A DNA stretch of 64,000 nt from Thermofilaceae archaeon (GTDB lineage Archaea > Thermoproteota > Thermoprotei > Thermofilales > Thermofilaceae). Below are positions 39,806 through 48,501 of the stretch, one piece after another; position 1 is the first letter of the stretch; each line of letters begins with the position of its first letter. The stretch covers positions 1 to 64,000 of the forward strand of contig JAVYQJ010000003.1 in NCBI GenBank assembly GCA_038731975.1. The letters are read 5' to 3'. The notes beneath the pieces are model-generated. The model worked only from the letters and a program-made list of their open reading frames with translations. It was not told the DNA's origin and made no database searches. A program made the translations under genes and the position numbers.

Positions 39806-40914
39806 AGAGGGGTTACTTGCTACTCCTGACAGGGCTTCTGATAGGCTTACTCTGTGGCGTCCTGATGTCTAGAGTTTACGGCTACAGAGTAGCTCTCTCC
39901 ACATCAGGAGCACCTGAGAGGATCGAGCTGGTCTTCCTTTTCACGAGTGAGAAGGAGGCTTGGATTAACGCTATTAAACCGCTTTTCGAGAAACATTTCC
40001 GGGAAAAGTACGGCATAGAGCTGGAGTTAAAGCTGTACGTGACAGGCTCGCACGAGACCGTCAACCTAATACTGAGCGGTAGCGTAAAACCGGATGTCTG
40101 GAGCCCCGCTTCGAGCATATGGATACCGTACCTTGAAGAGAAGTGGAAGAAAATGCATGGCAACGATATCGTAGGCGAATGGTACCCGATAGCGCTAAGC
40201 CCCCTTGTCTTAGCTGGGTGGGGCGATCTTGTCGCTCGGTACGGTGTCAGGGGGTTTGCCGACCTCTACATGCTCGCTAAGGCAGGCGTCGACTTCAAGT
40301 ATGGCCATACAGACCCTATGCTTTCAAATAGCGGCCTTATGGCGCTGCTCTTGCAATTCTGTGAGGCTGTGAATAAGACCCCCGATCAGCTGACAATCGA
40401 CGATATCAGAAACCCTAAAACGCTTGAAATCGTTAAGACGATAGAGTCGAAGGCGGTGTTCTACGGTAAATCTACGGGGTTCTTCGGCGAGTGGGCGGTC
40501 GAGAACGGGCCTCAAGCCATCTCCTTCTTCGCTGTATACGAGAACGTGGTGATAAGCACCGCAGCTAAAGCGCGCGCTAAATGGGGAACGGGCTTAGTAG
40601 CGGTCTATCCAAGGATTGGGGTTCTCTACAGCGATCACCCGCTCGTCATGATAGATGCTGAGTGGGTGGACCCGTGGAAGAAGCTCGCAGCCCGCGAGCT
40701 CCTTCTTTTCCTGCTTCAGCCTGAAGTGCAGGAGCTTGCTCAGCGTTTCGGTTTTCGCCCGGTGAACCCCCTGGTTCACCTTAACGAGTCAATATTTAAT
40801 GAAGACAATGGTGTCCTTGGCGAGATAAAGGCGAGGGCTCTTAAACCTCCAAGAGGAGATGTGCTTGAGGCGATTCTGGAGGTTTGGGTTGAAGTACGAA
40901 ACCCCGGGGTGTAG
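39802..40914 (+). CDS. Extracellular solute-binding protein of the ABC importer
   Basis: 370 residues. An N-terminal hydrophobic segment (MKRGYLLLLTGLLIGLLCGVLMS) is a signal or membrane anchor. The mature part has the type II binding-protein look: IELVFLFTSEKEAW, KLYVTGSHETVNLILSGSVKPDVWSPASS and HTDPMLSNSGLMALLL. It resembles SBP_bac_11-like sulfate or molybdate binders, but the ligand cannot be decided. The GTG at 39802 overlaps the DUF47 stop as GTGA; a GTG one codon earlier is possible. Followed by the permease 3 bp downstream. Confidence 0.85.
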   Translation: MKRGYLLLLTGLLIGLLCGVLMSRVYGYRVALSTSGAPERIELVFLFTSEKEAWINAIKPLFEKHFREKYGIELELKLYVTGSHETVNLILSGSVKPDVWSPASSIWIPYLEEKWKKMHGNDIVGEWYPIALSPLVLAGWGDLVARYGVRGFADLYMLAKAGVDFKYGHTDPMLSNSGLMALLLQFCEAVNKTPDQLTIDDIRNPKTLEIVKTIESKAVFYGKSTGFFGEWAVENGPQAISFFAVYENVVISTAAKARAKWGTGLVAVYPRIGVLYSDHPLVMIDAEWVDPWKKLAARELLLFLLQPEVQELAQRFGFRPVNPLVHLNESIFNEDNGVLGEIKARALKPPRGDVLEAILEVWVEVRNPGV

Positions 40915-40917
40915 TGA

Positions 40918-42603
40918 GTGAGGTTCGTTAAGTACGTTAAGTCCGCCTACACTATAGCGGTTCTGGCTATTTCATCTTTCCTCGTGCTTGCCCCCTCTTT
41001 ATACGTTGTAGTCTACGTAGTAATGCATGCCGGGAAGGTTGTAGAGGAGGCTTTTAACCACTACATAGTGGGAAGCGGTTACTGGCAGTTGATAGTAAAG
41101 GCTCTCTCCCTCTCCCTCAGGCTCTCTCTATCGACGCTTGCGTTAAATTTGGCCATCGGAGTACCCCTTGCTTACATTATATCGCGTCGCCGCATCAGGG
41201 GGTACGAGCTTCTTGAGAACGTAGCTACCCTCGCTTTAGTGCTACCGACTTCAGCATTCGGTTTCTCCGTGTTAATAACATGGAGCAGTCCACTCGGCCT
41301 AGCGTCATTCTTCAACCTTGGTAGGGGAATCATCTCGCAGGAATTCGTGATACCCGTGATCAATGTGCCCGCACTCCTATTGATAACGCACGTGGCCCTT
41401 TCTCTCCCGTACCTTGTCAGGCCGCTAACGGCGGCGTTGGAGACTCTAGGGGAAGCCTACGAGCTCGTTTCTAGATCCTTAGGGGCATCCACTCTCACCA
41501 CGTTCCGCCGCGTGGTTCTCCCCCTCATGCTACCGAGCTTAGTTTCAGGTTCTGTGCTTGCGCTCACCCGCTCGCTCGGGGAGACAGGGGCCAGCGTTAT
41601 CGTTGCCGGAGTAAACGTACCTGCAAGCGTCGCTATAGTGAGGCTTGTCGGGGCACTACGCTTCGGGCTAGCCAGTTTTCTCGCCAGTCTCATGGTTGCA
41701 TCAACTATGGCCCTCGTACTGCCGATCGAGCTCTTATCTAAGAGAATAGGACTGGGTAGGGAAGTTAAAGATACAAGAGTAGAACGAATGCTAGTAAAAA
41801 TTGAGTCTAAGCTTTCACATGGGCGTTTTCTGACAAGCTCATTCAAAGCTTTCATTGTAGCTGTACTCTTCCTGGTAGTCCTTCTTCCCGTGCTTTTTGT
41901 GATGAAGAGTACGATCGAGTACTGGAGCCGTGAACCATATACCGGGAGAGTTGAGGGAGGCATCCTTTACCAAGTGTTTGGGCCTGTTGGTTACTGGCCT
42001 CTCATCATAAGGGCCGCCTTAAATTCACTTGTCGTCGCAGGCCTTTCCACACTCGTTGCCACCTACCTCTCGATCCTGCTTTTCACAGCTATCAGGGGGA
42101 CAAAGTTGGTACCAGTTATCAGGGCGCTCTTTAGGATCCCGCTGGTCGTTCCAACGAGCGCGACAGGCCTTTCGGCCCTTTTACTATACGGTGAAAACGG
42201 TCTTCGGCTGGCGCATCCCAGCATCTGGCTCACGATAATGGTGCATATAGCCTTCACGACGCCAGTCGTGTTCGAAACTCTCATGTCAGCTAGCGAGAGC
42301 ATAAAGCCCGAGACGTTCGAGGAGGTCGCACGAACGCTCGGTGCATCGCCCTACGATGCTCTGGAGACAATAACGCTTCCCATGCTCAAGCGCGGCATAG
42401 TGGCTGGGGCCGTTCTTGCTCTTCTAAGCTCGCTCGGTGAAACAGGCGCAACGATGATGGTGATGGGCAGCGACATAACACTCACTGTACTCGTAGTGAA
42501 CATGGCTGAAGCAATGGCAATCCCAGCGGCTCTTTTCACTTCGACCCTCCTTTTGGCCTACGCTCTTGTAGCCTTGACACTTCTTCGCAGGGTCGTGCGC
42601 TGA
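40918..42603 (+). CDS. ABC importer permease, two fused membrane domains
   Basis: 561 residues. Two BPD-transporter inner membrane domains in one chain, each with about six TM segments and an EAA loop: EAYELVSRSLGASTLTTFRRVVLPL (about 180-205) and ETFEEVARTLGASPYDALETITLPM (about 465-490). The loops couple to the ATPases. The fused asymmetric permease fits a heterodimer of two different ATPases. It is last of the five-gene operon. GTG start at 40918, immediately after the binding-protein stop. Confidence 0.9.
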   Translation: MRFVKYVKSAYTIAVLAISSFLVLAPSLYVVVYVVMHAGKVVEEAFNHYIVGSGYWQLIVKALSLSLRLSLSTLALNLAIGVPLAYIISRRRIRGYELLENVATLALVLPTSAFGFSVLITWSSPLGLASFFNLGRGIISQEFVIPVINVPALLLITHVALSLPYLVRPLTAALETLGEAYELVSRSLGASTLTTFRRVVLPLMLPSLVSGSVLALTRSLGETGASVIVAGVNVPASVAIVRLVGALRFGLASFLASLMVASTMALVLPIELLSKRIGLGREVKDTRVERMLVKIESKLSHGRFLTSSFKAFIVAVLFLVVLLPVLFVMKSTIEYWSREPYTGRVEGGILYQVFGPVGYWPLIIRAALNSLVVAGLSTLVATYLSILLFTAIRGTKLVPVIRALFRIPLVVPTSATGLSALLLYGENGLRLAHPSIWLTIMVHIAFTTPVVFETLMSASESIKPETFEEVARTLGASPYDALETITLPMLKRGIVAGAVLALLSSLGETGATMMVMGSDITLTVLVVNMAEAMAIPAALFTSTLLLAYALVALTLLRRVVR

Positions 42604-42676
42604 AACACTGGCGGCAACATTGTGCTTGAGTTAGCCGATATGCACTAAAACCACCCCCTCTGTAGCTTCTAGCGTT

Positions 42677-42841
42677 ATGTACTACGTGGTTTGCAGCTGG
42701 TGCTCTTACGTGCTTCACGCTGGCGAAAAACCGGTAGATGTACTAAAGATATTGTCCAGGTATGGGGATAAGTGCCCCAGGTGTCTCCGGAAGCTTTCTC
42801 TGGAGCCTAAGAAAATAGTGGTTAGGGTTCGGAAAAAGTAG
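42677..42841 (+). CDS. Small zinc-ribbon-like protein
   Basis: 54 residues. C6-x2-C9 (CSWC) and C33-x2-C36 (CPRC) form a likely single zinc site, with a basic C-terminus (PKKIVVRVRKK). Such short zinc proteins are common in Thermoproteota but unnamed. It lies between the importer operon and aglB, with gatatgcactaaaac 30 bp upstream as a weak promoter. ATG at 42677. Confidence 0.7.
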   Translation: MYYVVCSWCSYVLHAGEKPVDVLKILSRYGDKCPRCLRKLSLEPKKIVVRVRKK

Positions 42842-42898
42842 CGCACGCCAAGAGGGGTCTCGCACAAATTTTTAAGCCCCGTCGACAGTATCTAGGCG

Positions 42899-45070
42899 AT
42901 GAGGAACGAGGGCTGGAAGTCGCTACTGGCTAAACTTGCGCGAGGGCTTACTGCGTGCATAAGCTTCTTTGCGAAACCGAGCTTCATTGCCGCATTAGTT
43001 GTTACCCTCAGCGTCGTTATAGCTCTTCTTCTGAGATTGGCTCCCCTCAGATGGGGGGTGTACCTAAACGAGTTCGACCCCTTCTACGAGTACTACCTGG
43101 CTGAGAAACTGCTTGAGAAGGGTAATGGCAGCCTACTAAGAGGGCTTGCGTGGTGGTTCAGCTGGTGGTTTGATAGGGGGGAGAGAGACACGTTGTTCTG
43201 GGCGCCCTTTGGGAGGGATTTAAGGGCAAGTAGTCAACTCGGAGCACCTCTCTTTTCAGCTTCAGTTTATAAGCTTCTGAAGGATCTTGGATTTGAAGTG
43301 GATTTGTACACGGTGCACGCCTTTATTCCGGCTGTGTGGGCTGCGACAGCTAGCATCTTCGCCTACCTTCTGGCCAAGGAGGTCTGGGATTCGAGCGCGG
43401 GGGTTCTCGCAGCAGTATTCATGGCTTGTAGCTGGCCTTTCATCTTCAGGACGAACTTAGGAGCGAAGCACGAGGGTGTAGCTATACCGTTCATGCTGCT
43501 AACGCTCTACCTGTTGATCAGCGGGGCAAGGAGAGGGTCGGTGCTGAGGGGCCTCCTCGCCGGTTTAGCGATGGGCATAGTCATCCTAGCTTGGGGTGGC
43601 TTCCTATACGCTTGGAACCTCGTCTCCCTCACTGTACTAGTCTGGCTGCTCTTCAACCCGGAAGACGTCAACGTAGCGAAGGCCTTCCTACCCCTCATTG
43701 TAATCGCCGATATCTTAATAGCGGTTATGCCGCGCTTCGGGCCAATCTATGCTTTCGCCTCGTATGCTGCGTTGCTGCCGTGGTCGGCTAAACTGTTATC
43801 CGTGCTCGTTATGCTGCACCGCGTTCCTAGGATGGGTTTGCGCTTGGATAGGAAGACTGCCTCGATCGTTGCGGGTGGTCTGGCGGTTGTAGCTCTGATC
43901 CTGTGGTACATGGGGCTCCTGACGGCGCTCCCGGGCAGAATCATGGCCATTCTGCTTCCCGTGCTTCGCGAGGTCGGAGTAACTACGGTAGCTGAGCATG
44001 CGGTACCCACGTGGGCCTCCATCTACGGTAGCTACGGTATGCTCCTCCCTCTTTCGGGTTTCGGAGCCCTACTATGCGGCTACAAGTATAGGAGGAGGAT
44101 CGAAGATACTCTCATGCTGCTGTTCTGGGTCAGCGCAGCCTACGCTGCCGCATCTATGGCCAGGCTTACCTTAATTATGGCGCCGGCCGTAGCGTTGCTA
44201 GCCGGGTATGCAATAAGCGAGCTCATGGAGGGGGCCATGCGATTGTGGCGGCAGAAGTCGAGTGCCAAAAGGGGGCTTCAACCGGGCTTTGAGCTGGCTC
44301 TCCTCCCCCTCGCGATAGTGCTTTTACTGCCTCTCCCCACCGTAGCCGACACGAACTCCATAGCAGCGACGCACCAACCCGCTTTGATACTTTCCTCCTC
44401 GATCCCAGTATTGGACTACAACTACCAGTACTTAGATTGGCTCTCAGCTCTCGAATGGATCAAAGCTAATGTGCCGAAGAACGCTGTCATAGCCACGTGG
44501 TGGGACTACGGCTACTGGATCTCCGTGAACACGGGAAGGAACACCACCTGCGATAATGCTACGATAGACACGAAGCAGATACAAAGGATCGCCACCGCCT
44601 TCCTTTCGAGCGAGGAGGAAGCGTTGAAGATTTTTAGGGAGTTGAATGTAACCTATGTAGTCGTATTCGAGCCTTTCCTCAGGGCTCAACTACAGTACTT
44701 AGGCAACGTTTACTTCTCACCGGCGTACGGAGGCGTTGGAGGAGATCTGGCAAAAAGCTACCAAATGGCTCGCTGGATCGGTGCAGACCCCAATCGGTAC
44801 GTTGGCATAGGGTATGTAGACAATTACCCTGTGCTCGTGCCCGCAGACACTCCGGAAGCGCGCAACGCTACCTTGTACCGCCTCCTCTTCGTCAAAACGT
44901 TGGAGAGGCGACTCTTCATATTCGAGAAGCTGCCGTTCTATGGAACACCAATATCCAACTATCGGGGTCCCAGCCCGGATATACCCCCGCCCACTCACTT
45001 CAAACTAGTCTACGCCTCTAGGCCTAACGAGTGGGTTTTGGTCTTCAAAGTCGAATACCCAAGTGATTAA
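42899..45070 (+). CDS. aglB: Dolichyl-phosphooligosaccharide-protein glycotransferase (AglB/STT3)
   Basis: 723 residues. The N-terminal half has about 11-13 TM segments with the first external loop DPFYEYYLAEKLLEKG, carrying the acidic metal-binding motif. The soluble C-terminal domain starts with the WWDYG signature (W534-G538), required for recognising the sequon acceptor. It transfers the lipid-linked glycan to Asn in N-x-S/T. ATG 42899, with aatttttaag (42867-42876) as TATA box. The protein encoded at 13216-14775, rich in sequons, would be one client candidate. Overlaps the convergent nop10 by 4 bp. Confidence 0.95.
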   Translation: MRNEGWKSLLAKLARGLTACISFFAKPSFIAALVVTLSVVIALLLRLAPLRWGVYLNEFDPFYEYYLAEKLLEKGNGSLLRGLAWWFSWWFDRGERDTLFWAPFGRDLRASSQLGAPLFSASVYKLLKDLGFEVDLYTVHAFIPAVWAATASIFAYLLAKEVWDSSAGVLAAVFMACSWPFIFRTNLGAKHEGVAIPFMLLTLYLLISGARRGSVLRGLLAGLAMGIVILAWGGFLYAWNLVSLTVLVWLLFNPEDVNVAKAFLPLIVIADILIAVMPRFGPIYAFASYAALLPWSAKLLSVLVMLHRVPRMGLRLDRKTASIVAGGLAVVALILWYMGLLTALPGRIMAILLPVLREVGVTTVAEHAVPTWASIYGSYGMLLPLSGFGALLCGYKYRRRIEDTLMLLFWVSAAYAAASMARLTLIMAPAVALLAGYAISELMEGAMRLWRQKSSAKRGLQPGFELALLPLAIVLLLPLPTVADTNSIAATHQPALILSSSIPVLDYNYQYLDWLSALEWIKANVPKNAVIATWWDYGYWISVNTGRNTTCDNATIDTKQIQRIATAFLSSEEEALKIFRELNVTYVVVFEPFLRAQLQYLGNVYFSPAYGGVGGDLAKSYQMARWIGADPNRYVGIGYVDNYPVLVPADTPEARNATLYRLLFVKTLERRLFIFEKLPFYGTPISNYRGPSPDIPPPTHFKLVYASRPNEWVLVFKVEYPSD

Positions 45071-45255
45071 ACGGAACCCTGATTGCGAGCAGATTGCATT
45101 TTAAGCATCCTCCTGTACTTGCTATACTTATCTTCCGGAGAGAACCTGGGGGGATGAGGTATACGCACGGGGCCGCCGCACTTGGGGCAACCTTCCCTAT
45201 TGAGAGTGTAAGTGCCGCACCTTGTACACTTCCTCAATAACCATCTCGAAACCAT
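45067..45255 (-). CDS. nop10: Ribosome biogenesis protein Nop10
   Basis: 62 residues. Zinc ribbon CTRCG...CPKCGG, followed by the conserved extended part PVRIPHPPRFSPEDKYSKYRR. It is a core subunit of the H/ACA pseudouridylation RNP with Cbf5, Gar1 and L7Ae. It lies 7 bp after aIF2-alpha on the same strand, the classic archaeal block nop10-aIF2a-S27e-L44e. GTG or ATG codons: the first codon reads as ATG at 45255. Confidence 0.96.
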   Translation of the reverse strand: MVSRWLLRKCTRCGTYTLNREGCPKCGGPVRIPHPPRFSPEDKYSKYRRMLKMQSARNQGSV

Positions 45256-45262
45256 AGCTCCA

Positions 45263-46060
45263 CTACTCCAATTTCAACCTCTCAAAGGATGCCTGGCAAC
45301 CTTTTTCGCTTGCTCTAGAAAGAATCGCCTTACTAACTTCATTGATGAACGCTTCAATTCGTTTTGGATCATAAGCCTCTATGTCCATCCTATACCTAGG
45401 CGGTCCAACGACGTAGAACCGGGCCGTTAGATCGGGAAAGGACTTGATCACCTCGCTCCAGGCCCCGAGAATACTACGCAGTCTTTCTACACCGTCGCCG
45501 TGGGTACAGCTTACTGAGAACATTAAACTCGCTTTAACTTTTGGTATTCTTACGTAACTTTTAGCCAGCTCATAAAGTACCGAGAGCCAAGGCTCCTTGA
45601 CTCCCGCTCGCTGAAGAGCCTCAGGGCCCTCCTTTACAGCAGCCTCTAAACCAGCGAGAGTGTCGCCGTAAAAGTTTTCGAGGTTTAGGGCTACTTCAAG
45701 TGCCTCCTCTATGCTTTTATTCAATTTTTCAGCCGATAATTCTAACAATTTCATCGATCTCTGAAAACGTTTCCATTCTTGCATTTTCTTCCTTCTTTCG
45801 CTATCGGTAACTCTTTTCAGAGAGACGTCAACTAGACCGCGTCGCGGGTCGACACGGATAACCTTGAACACCCTCTTCTGGCCCACTTTCAGAACCTCCC
45901 TTATGCTCTTAAACCACGAGTGCGACACTTCGTTTAAGGGAACGTAAGCTTCAAGGTTAAGGTACTCATCCAATGTCACGAATGCTCCATGCTCTTCGAT
46001 CCTCTTTACGGTTCCGATCACAAGTTCGTGAAGCTTTGGGAGCCGTTTAACGGTGGTCAC
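45263..46060 (-). CDS. eif2a: Translation initiation factor aIF2 subunit alpha
   Basis: 265 residues. An S1 domain (about 10-85: LVIGTVKRIEEHGAFVTLDEY...GLVDVSLKRV), a helical domain (90-175) and an alpha-beta domain (VKASLMFSVSCTHGDGVERL...). It helps the aIF2 heterotrimer bind Met-tRNAi. It starts 9 bp after S27e. Beta is encoded at 50803-51222; gamma is not in the window. Confidence 0.95.
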   Translation of the reverse strand: MTTVKRLPKLHELVIGTVKRIEEHGAFVTLDEYLNLEAYVPLNEVSHSWFKSIREVLKVGQKRVFKVIRVDPRRGLVDVSLKRVTDSERRKKMQEWKRFQRSMKLLELSAEKLNKSIEEALEVALNLENFYGDTLAGLEAAVKEGPEALQRAGVKEPWLSVLYELAKSYVRIPKVKASLMFSVSCTHGDGVERLRSILGAWSEVIKSFPDLTARFYVVGPPRYRMDIEAYDPKRIEAFINEVSKAILSRASEKGCQASFERLKLE

Positions 46061-46069
46061 CAGACCCCC

Positions 46070-46285
46070 CTAGAACTTATCTAAGACACGAACAGGTTGC
46101 GCCTCTATGATGGCTTTACCTCCGGTCGGCTTAGCCAGTCCGCGACCGCAGACCCTGCAGAAAACTGGCGTTGATGAATGGCTGAACAATACTTGCTCGT
46201 TGCCGCAGTCAGGGCATCTCACTAGTATGAAGCGGCTTCTGGGAACTGGTTTGAGAATTTTACTGAATTTAGGCATACCTATCAC
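46070..46285 (-). CDS. rps27e: Ribosomal protein S27e (eS27)
   Basis: 71 residues. A zinc ribbon with [24 protein letters not shown] is typical of eS27. The ATG at 46285 overlaps the L44e stop (ATGA); an ATG at 46276 (MPKFSK) is an alternative start. Part of the L44e-S27e-aIF2a-Nop10 operon. Confidence 0.95.
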   Translation of the reverse strand: MIGMPKFSKILKPVPRSRFILVRCPDCGNEQVLFSHSSTPVFCRVCGRGLAKPTGGKAIIEAQPVRVLDKF

Positions 46286-46566
46286 GCTTTTTCAACTATT
46301 TCTAGCTTTTTCATTCTGCCCAAGCTTCTGTGTTGTATGTAGCCGCAAACAGAGCATTTTATCTTAATCACCTGCTTTTCGGTGACCTTAGCAAACTCCT
46401 TCTGCTCGGGCTTCCTCTTTGATCCATAGCCTTTCTGCTTCCTTAGGTAGCGTCGCTGCCCCTCCGCCAATGTCCGTCTCTTTCCGGGCTTGTAGAGTGT
46501 TACGCTATGATTGGTATGAGTCTTGCAGCGCGGACAATACGTTCTGATCGCCCTTGGAAACTTCAT
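46282..46566 (-). CDS. rpl44e: Ribosomal protein L44e (eL42)
   Basis: 94 residues. [22 protein letters not shown], a central basic stretch with [19 protein letters not shown] and [20 protein letters not shown]. It forms a four-Cys zinc site near the ribosomal E site. ATG 46566, with gtttttaagc (46597-46608, minus strand) as a likely TATA box. Confidence 0.96.
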   Translation of the reverse strand: MKFPRAIRTYCPRCKTHTNHSVTLYKPGKRRTLAEGQRRYLRKQKGYGSKRKPEQKEFAKVTEKQVIKIKCSVCGYIQHRSLGRMKKLEIVEKA

Positions 46567-46769
46567 CTCAACTCACCCTTGCCGTTTTCCCGAGCTTAAA
46601 AACGTTTAGCTAGGTCTGCACAGCCGGTCATCGACGTCTTTCAGGTTGAACCGTCCGGAAGAAAGGTGGCGTACACAAACCAGACTCTGCGGGAGCATAT
46701 AACCTCGCCAAGCTTTGTTTTATCCCCTCCTTTAAGAGACTTGTAATTGGACTGAGAAGCCTTCGCGGA
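46567..46769. other. Intergenic region between L44e and GINS genes
   Basis: 203 bp. It contains the L44e promoter near 46600. A CTGA box and a gatga stretch on the minus strand (about 46630-46650) do not form a complete C/D box set. I see no ORF. Confidence 0.4.
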
Positions 46770-47339
46770 TCAAACGGTAAAACTCATGATTATTTCAACA
46801 GTTTCGTCGCGAGCCAGCATGTCAGCGTCGCTTAACGGTAAGACAGCTATGTCGCCGATCGAGAAGGGACCTAGAAGCTTTCCGTTCGATAGCACCAGCT
46901 TAGTGTACGGTTTCTTAAAAGAAACTAGCGCCATCATGTTAAATCCTCGTACGGGTAGAGCAGTAGATCTATCTTCTCTCTCGGGCACTTCCTCTTGCTC
47001 CTTAGCCTCTTCACATGTTATTCTACTGAGGATGCTAAGAATGCTCTTCAGCAAAGCGGCTTCCTGCTTGGGTAATCGTTTCTCGGGTATGACACCGTGT
47101 GTCCAGAGGTAGTTAAGCTCCTTGGTCAACCTCAATATAAGCAGCTTCTTAACAGTCGCTTTCGCGCGCTCTGCAAGCTCATCGGGCAGTTCAGTTGTGT
47201 TTCTGCCCGTCTCAGTGCTTAGCGATTTTAACCAATTCTGAACGTTGTCATAAAAGTCTTCTTCAAGGTCGAGTAACTCCCCTGTTTCAAGTTCCCTTCG
47301 CAAAGCGCTCTGAAGCTCTGTCAGCAGCTTCATTCCCAA
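46770..47339 (-). CDS. gins15: GINS complex subunit (Gins15/Gins51-like)
   Basis: 189 residues. An N-terminal helical A domain (LLDLEEDFYDNVQNWLKSL...KLLILRLTKELNYLW) and a C-terminal small beta B domain (TKLVLSNGKLLGPFSIGDIAVLPLSDADML). It is part of the replicative CMG-like helicase with MCM and Cdc45/RecJ. Its position next to priS is as in Sulfolobus gins15. The sequence is weakly conserved, so the subunit type rests on layout and neighbours. It follows priS by 40 bp. Confidence 0.78.
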   Translation of the reverse strand: MGMKLLTELQSALRRELETGELLDLEEDFYDNVQNWLKSLSTETGRNTTELPDELAERAKATVKKLLILRLTKELNYLWTHGVIPEKRLPKQEAALLKSILSILSRITCEEAKEQEEVPEREDRSTALPVRGFNMMALVSFKKPYTKLVLSNGKLLGPFSIGDIAVLPLSDADMLARDETVEIIMSFTV

Positions 47340-47379
47340 GAGAAGTTTATGGTGAGAGCTTTAAGATAGTTGCTCACGT

Positions 47380-48501
47380 TTAAAGCAGGACAAACTTGGA
47401 GAAGCTGACTCCGTTGAGCAGCATGTACACAGCCGCGTAGAGGGGCAGTGTTCTCGAAGATGCGGTCGAACTGATGTCTAAGACAGTTTTTGGGGGTTCG
47501 TTCTCGAATTTCACGGCTACTTCACCATCCCTGAAAACTTTGGCTCTCTCGAGAAGATCCTCGCTCTCCAAATCCTGTACGGTGAGTGGAGTAACGCGCA
47601 ACCCAGTCTTGCCGTGCAAGCTATTCGGTAATCTTATTAAACGCTTAGTATCCACGGTAACTCTCTCGTCTATGGCAACGGCCTCCTTCGCTATACACTC
47701 GCTGAGCAGCTTTCTCCATTCCTCTAAGCTTAAGACAGGGTTTTCTTCCCCCGTCGTCAGTACTGCCCAACGGGCTATCCGTCCATACCAACCAGAGACT
47801 GGCATTCCGTAGCGTAGCTTGTAACCGCCTGCCGTCTTGATTACCATCTGTTTGATGTCCAAACCTAAACCCTTTATGTGGTCAACTATCTCGCGCCTGC
47901 CGTCCTGGCTTACCCACCTAACTTCCTCGCTTTCTACGCGCACGTGGAAACCCCTGTGCCCAGAGAACGTGATGAAGAGGTCGTGGGAAGTGAAGCCGAA
48001 ATCTCGCTCTAAGAAATCCACGAGTTTCAGGATCTCGTCGCGCGCGACGCTGATGCAAACGTTGCAGACCCAGGTATGCTTCTCGAGGTTCTCGCTACCG
48101 CAACTGGGGCACCGGGAAGGTGCACCCCAACCGGTTGAACCGCATGTTCTGCAGAACCACTTGTCATGCTGCTCCTTGCATGGCGTGTCTATGTGATCCA
48201 CGTCAATGTCGAAGATGAGATCAGCCCCCTCCCAACCCTTATCATCCATCGTCTTCGCAGCGGGGTCACGGTAGTAGGCCGCCGAGTGGTAAGCGTGACG
48301 CGGTACAGCTTCCGCTAGGTATCTCACCAGCTCTGAGCTACTACCGAAGGCGATATGCCTCCGCATACCCCCTTCGGTGAAGTAGGTAAATGCAAACTCT
48401 CTTTTCTGGAGATCGTTCACGTAGATATCCTCCTCCCTTAATCGCTTGTAATAGCTTCTAAAGAGCTGAACCACTAACTTGGTGGCATCAGGAGCCTTCA
48501 T
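47380..48501 (-). CDS. priS: DNA primase small (catalytic) subunit PriS
   Basis: 373 residues. Catalytic acids in ADLIFDIDVDH, the zinc knob (CRTCG...CPSCG region with CNVC), and the SGHRGFHVRV motif followed by the late His region. It synthesises RNA/DNA primers with PriL. ATG 48501 (MKAPDATK) overlaps priL by 14 bp; an ATG at 48519 would add six residues. Confidence 0.95.
   Translation of the reverse strand: MKAPDATKLVVQLFRSYYKRLREEDIYVNDLQKREFAFTYFTEGGMRRHIAFGSSSELVRYLAEAVPRHAYHSAAYYRDPAAKTMDDKGWEGADLIFDIDVDHIDTPCKEQHDKWFCRTCGSTGWGAPSRCPSCGSENLEKHTWVCNVCISVARDEILKLVDFLERDFGFTSHDLFITFSGHRGFHVRVESEEVRWVSQDGRREIVDHIKGLGLDIKQMVIKTAGGYKLRYGMPVSGWYGRIARWAVLTTGEENPVLSLEEWRKLLSECIAKEAVAIDERVTVDTKRLIRLPNSLHGKTGLRVTPLTVQDLESEDLLERAKVFRDGEVAVKFENEPPKTVLDISSTASSRTLPLYAAVYMLLNGVSFSKFVLL

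Noticed and set aside
46620-46660. CTGA and gatga boxes on the minus strand as a C/D sRNA
   Set aside because: Only a D'/C'-like core is present; no C box or final D box at proper spacing.
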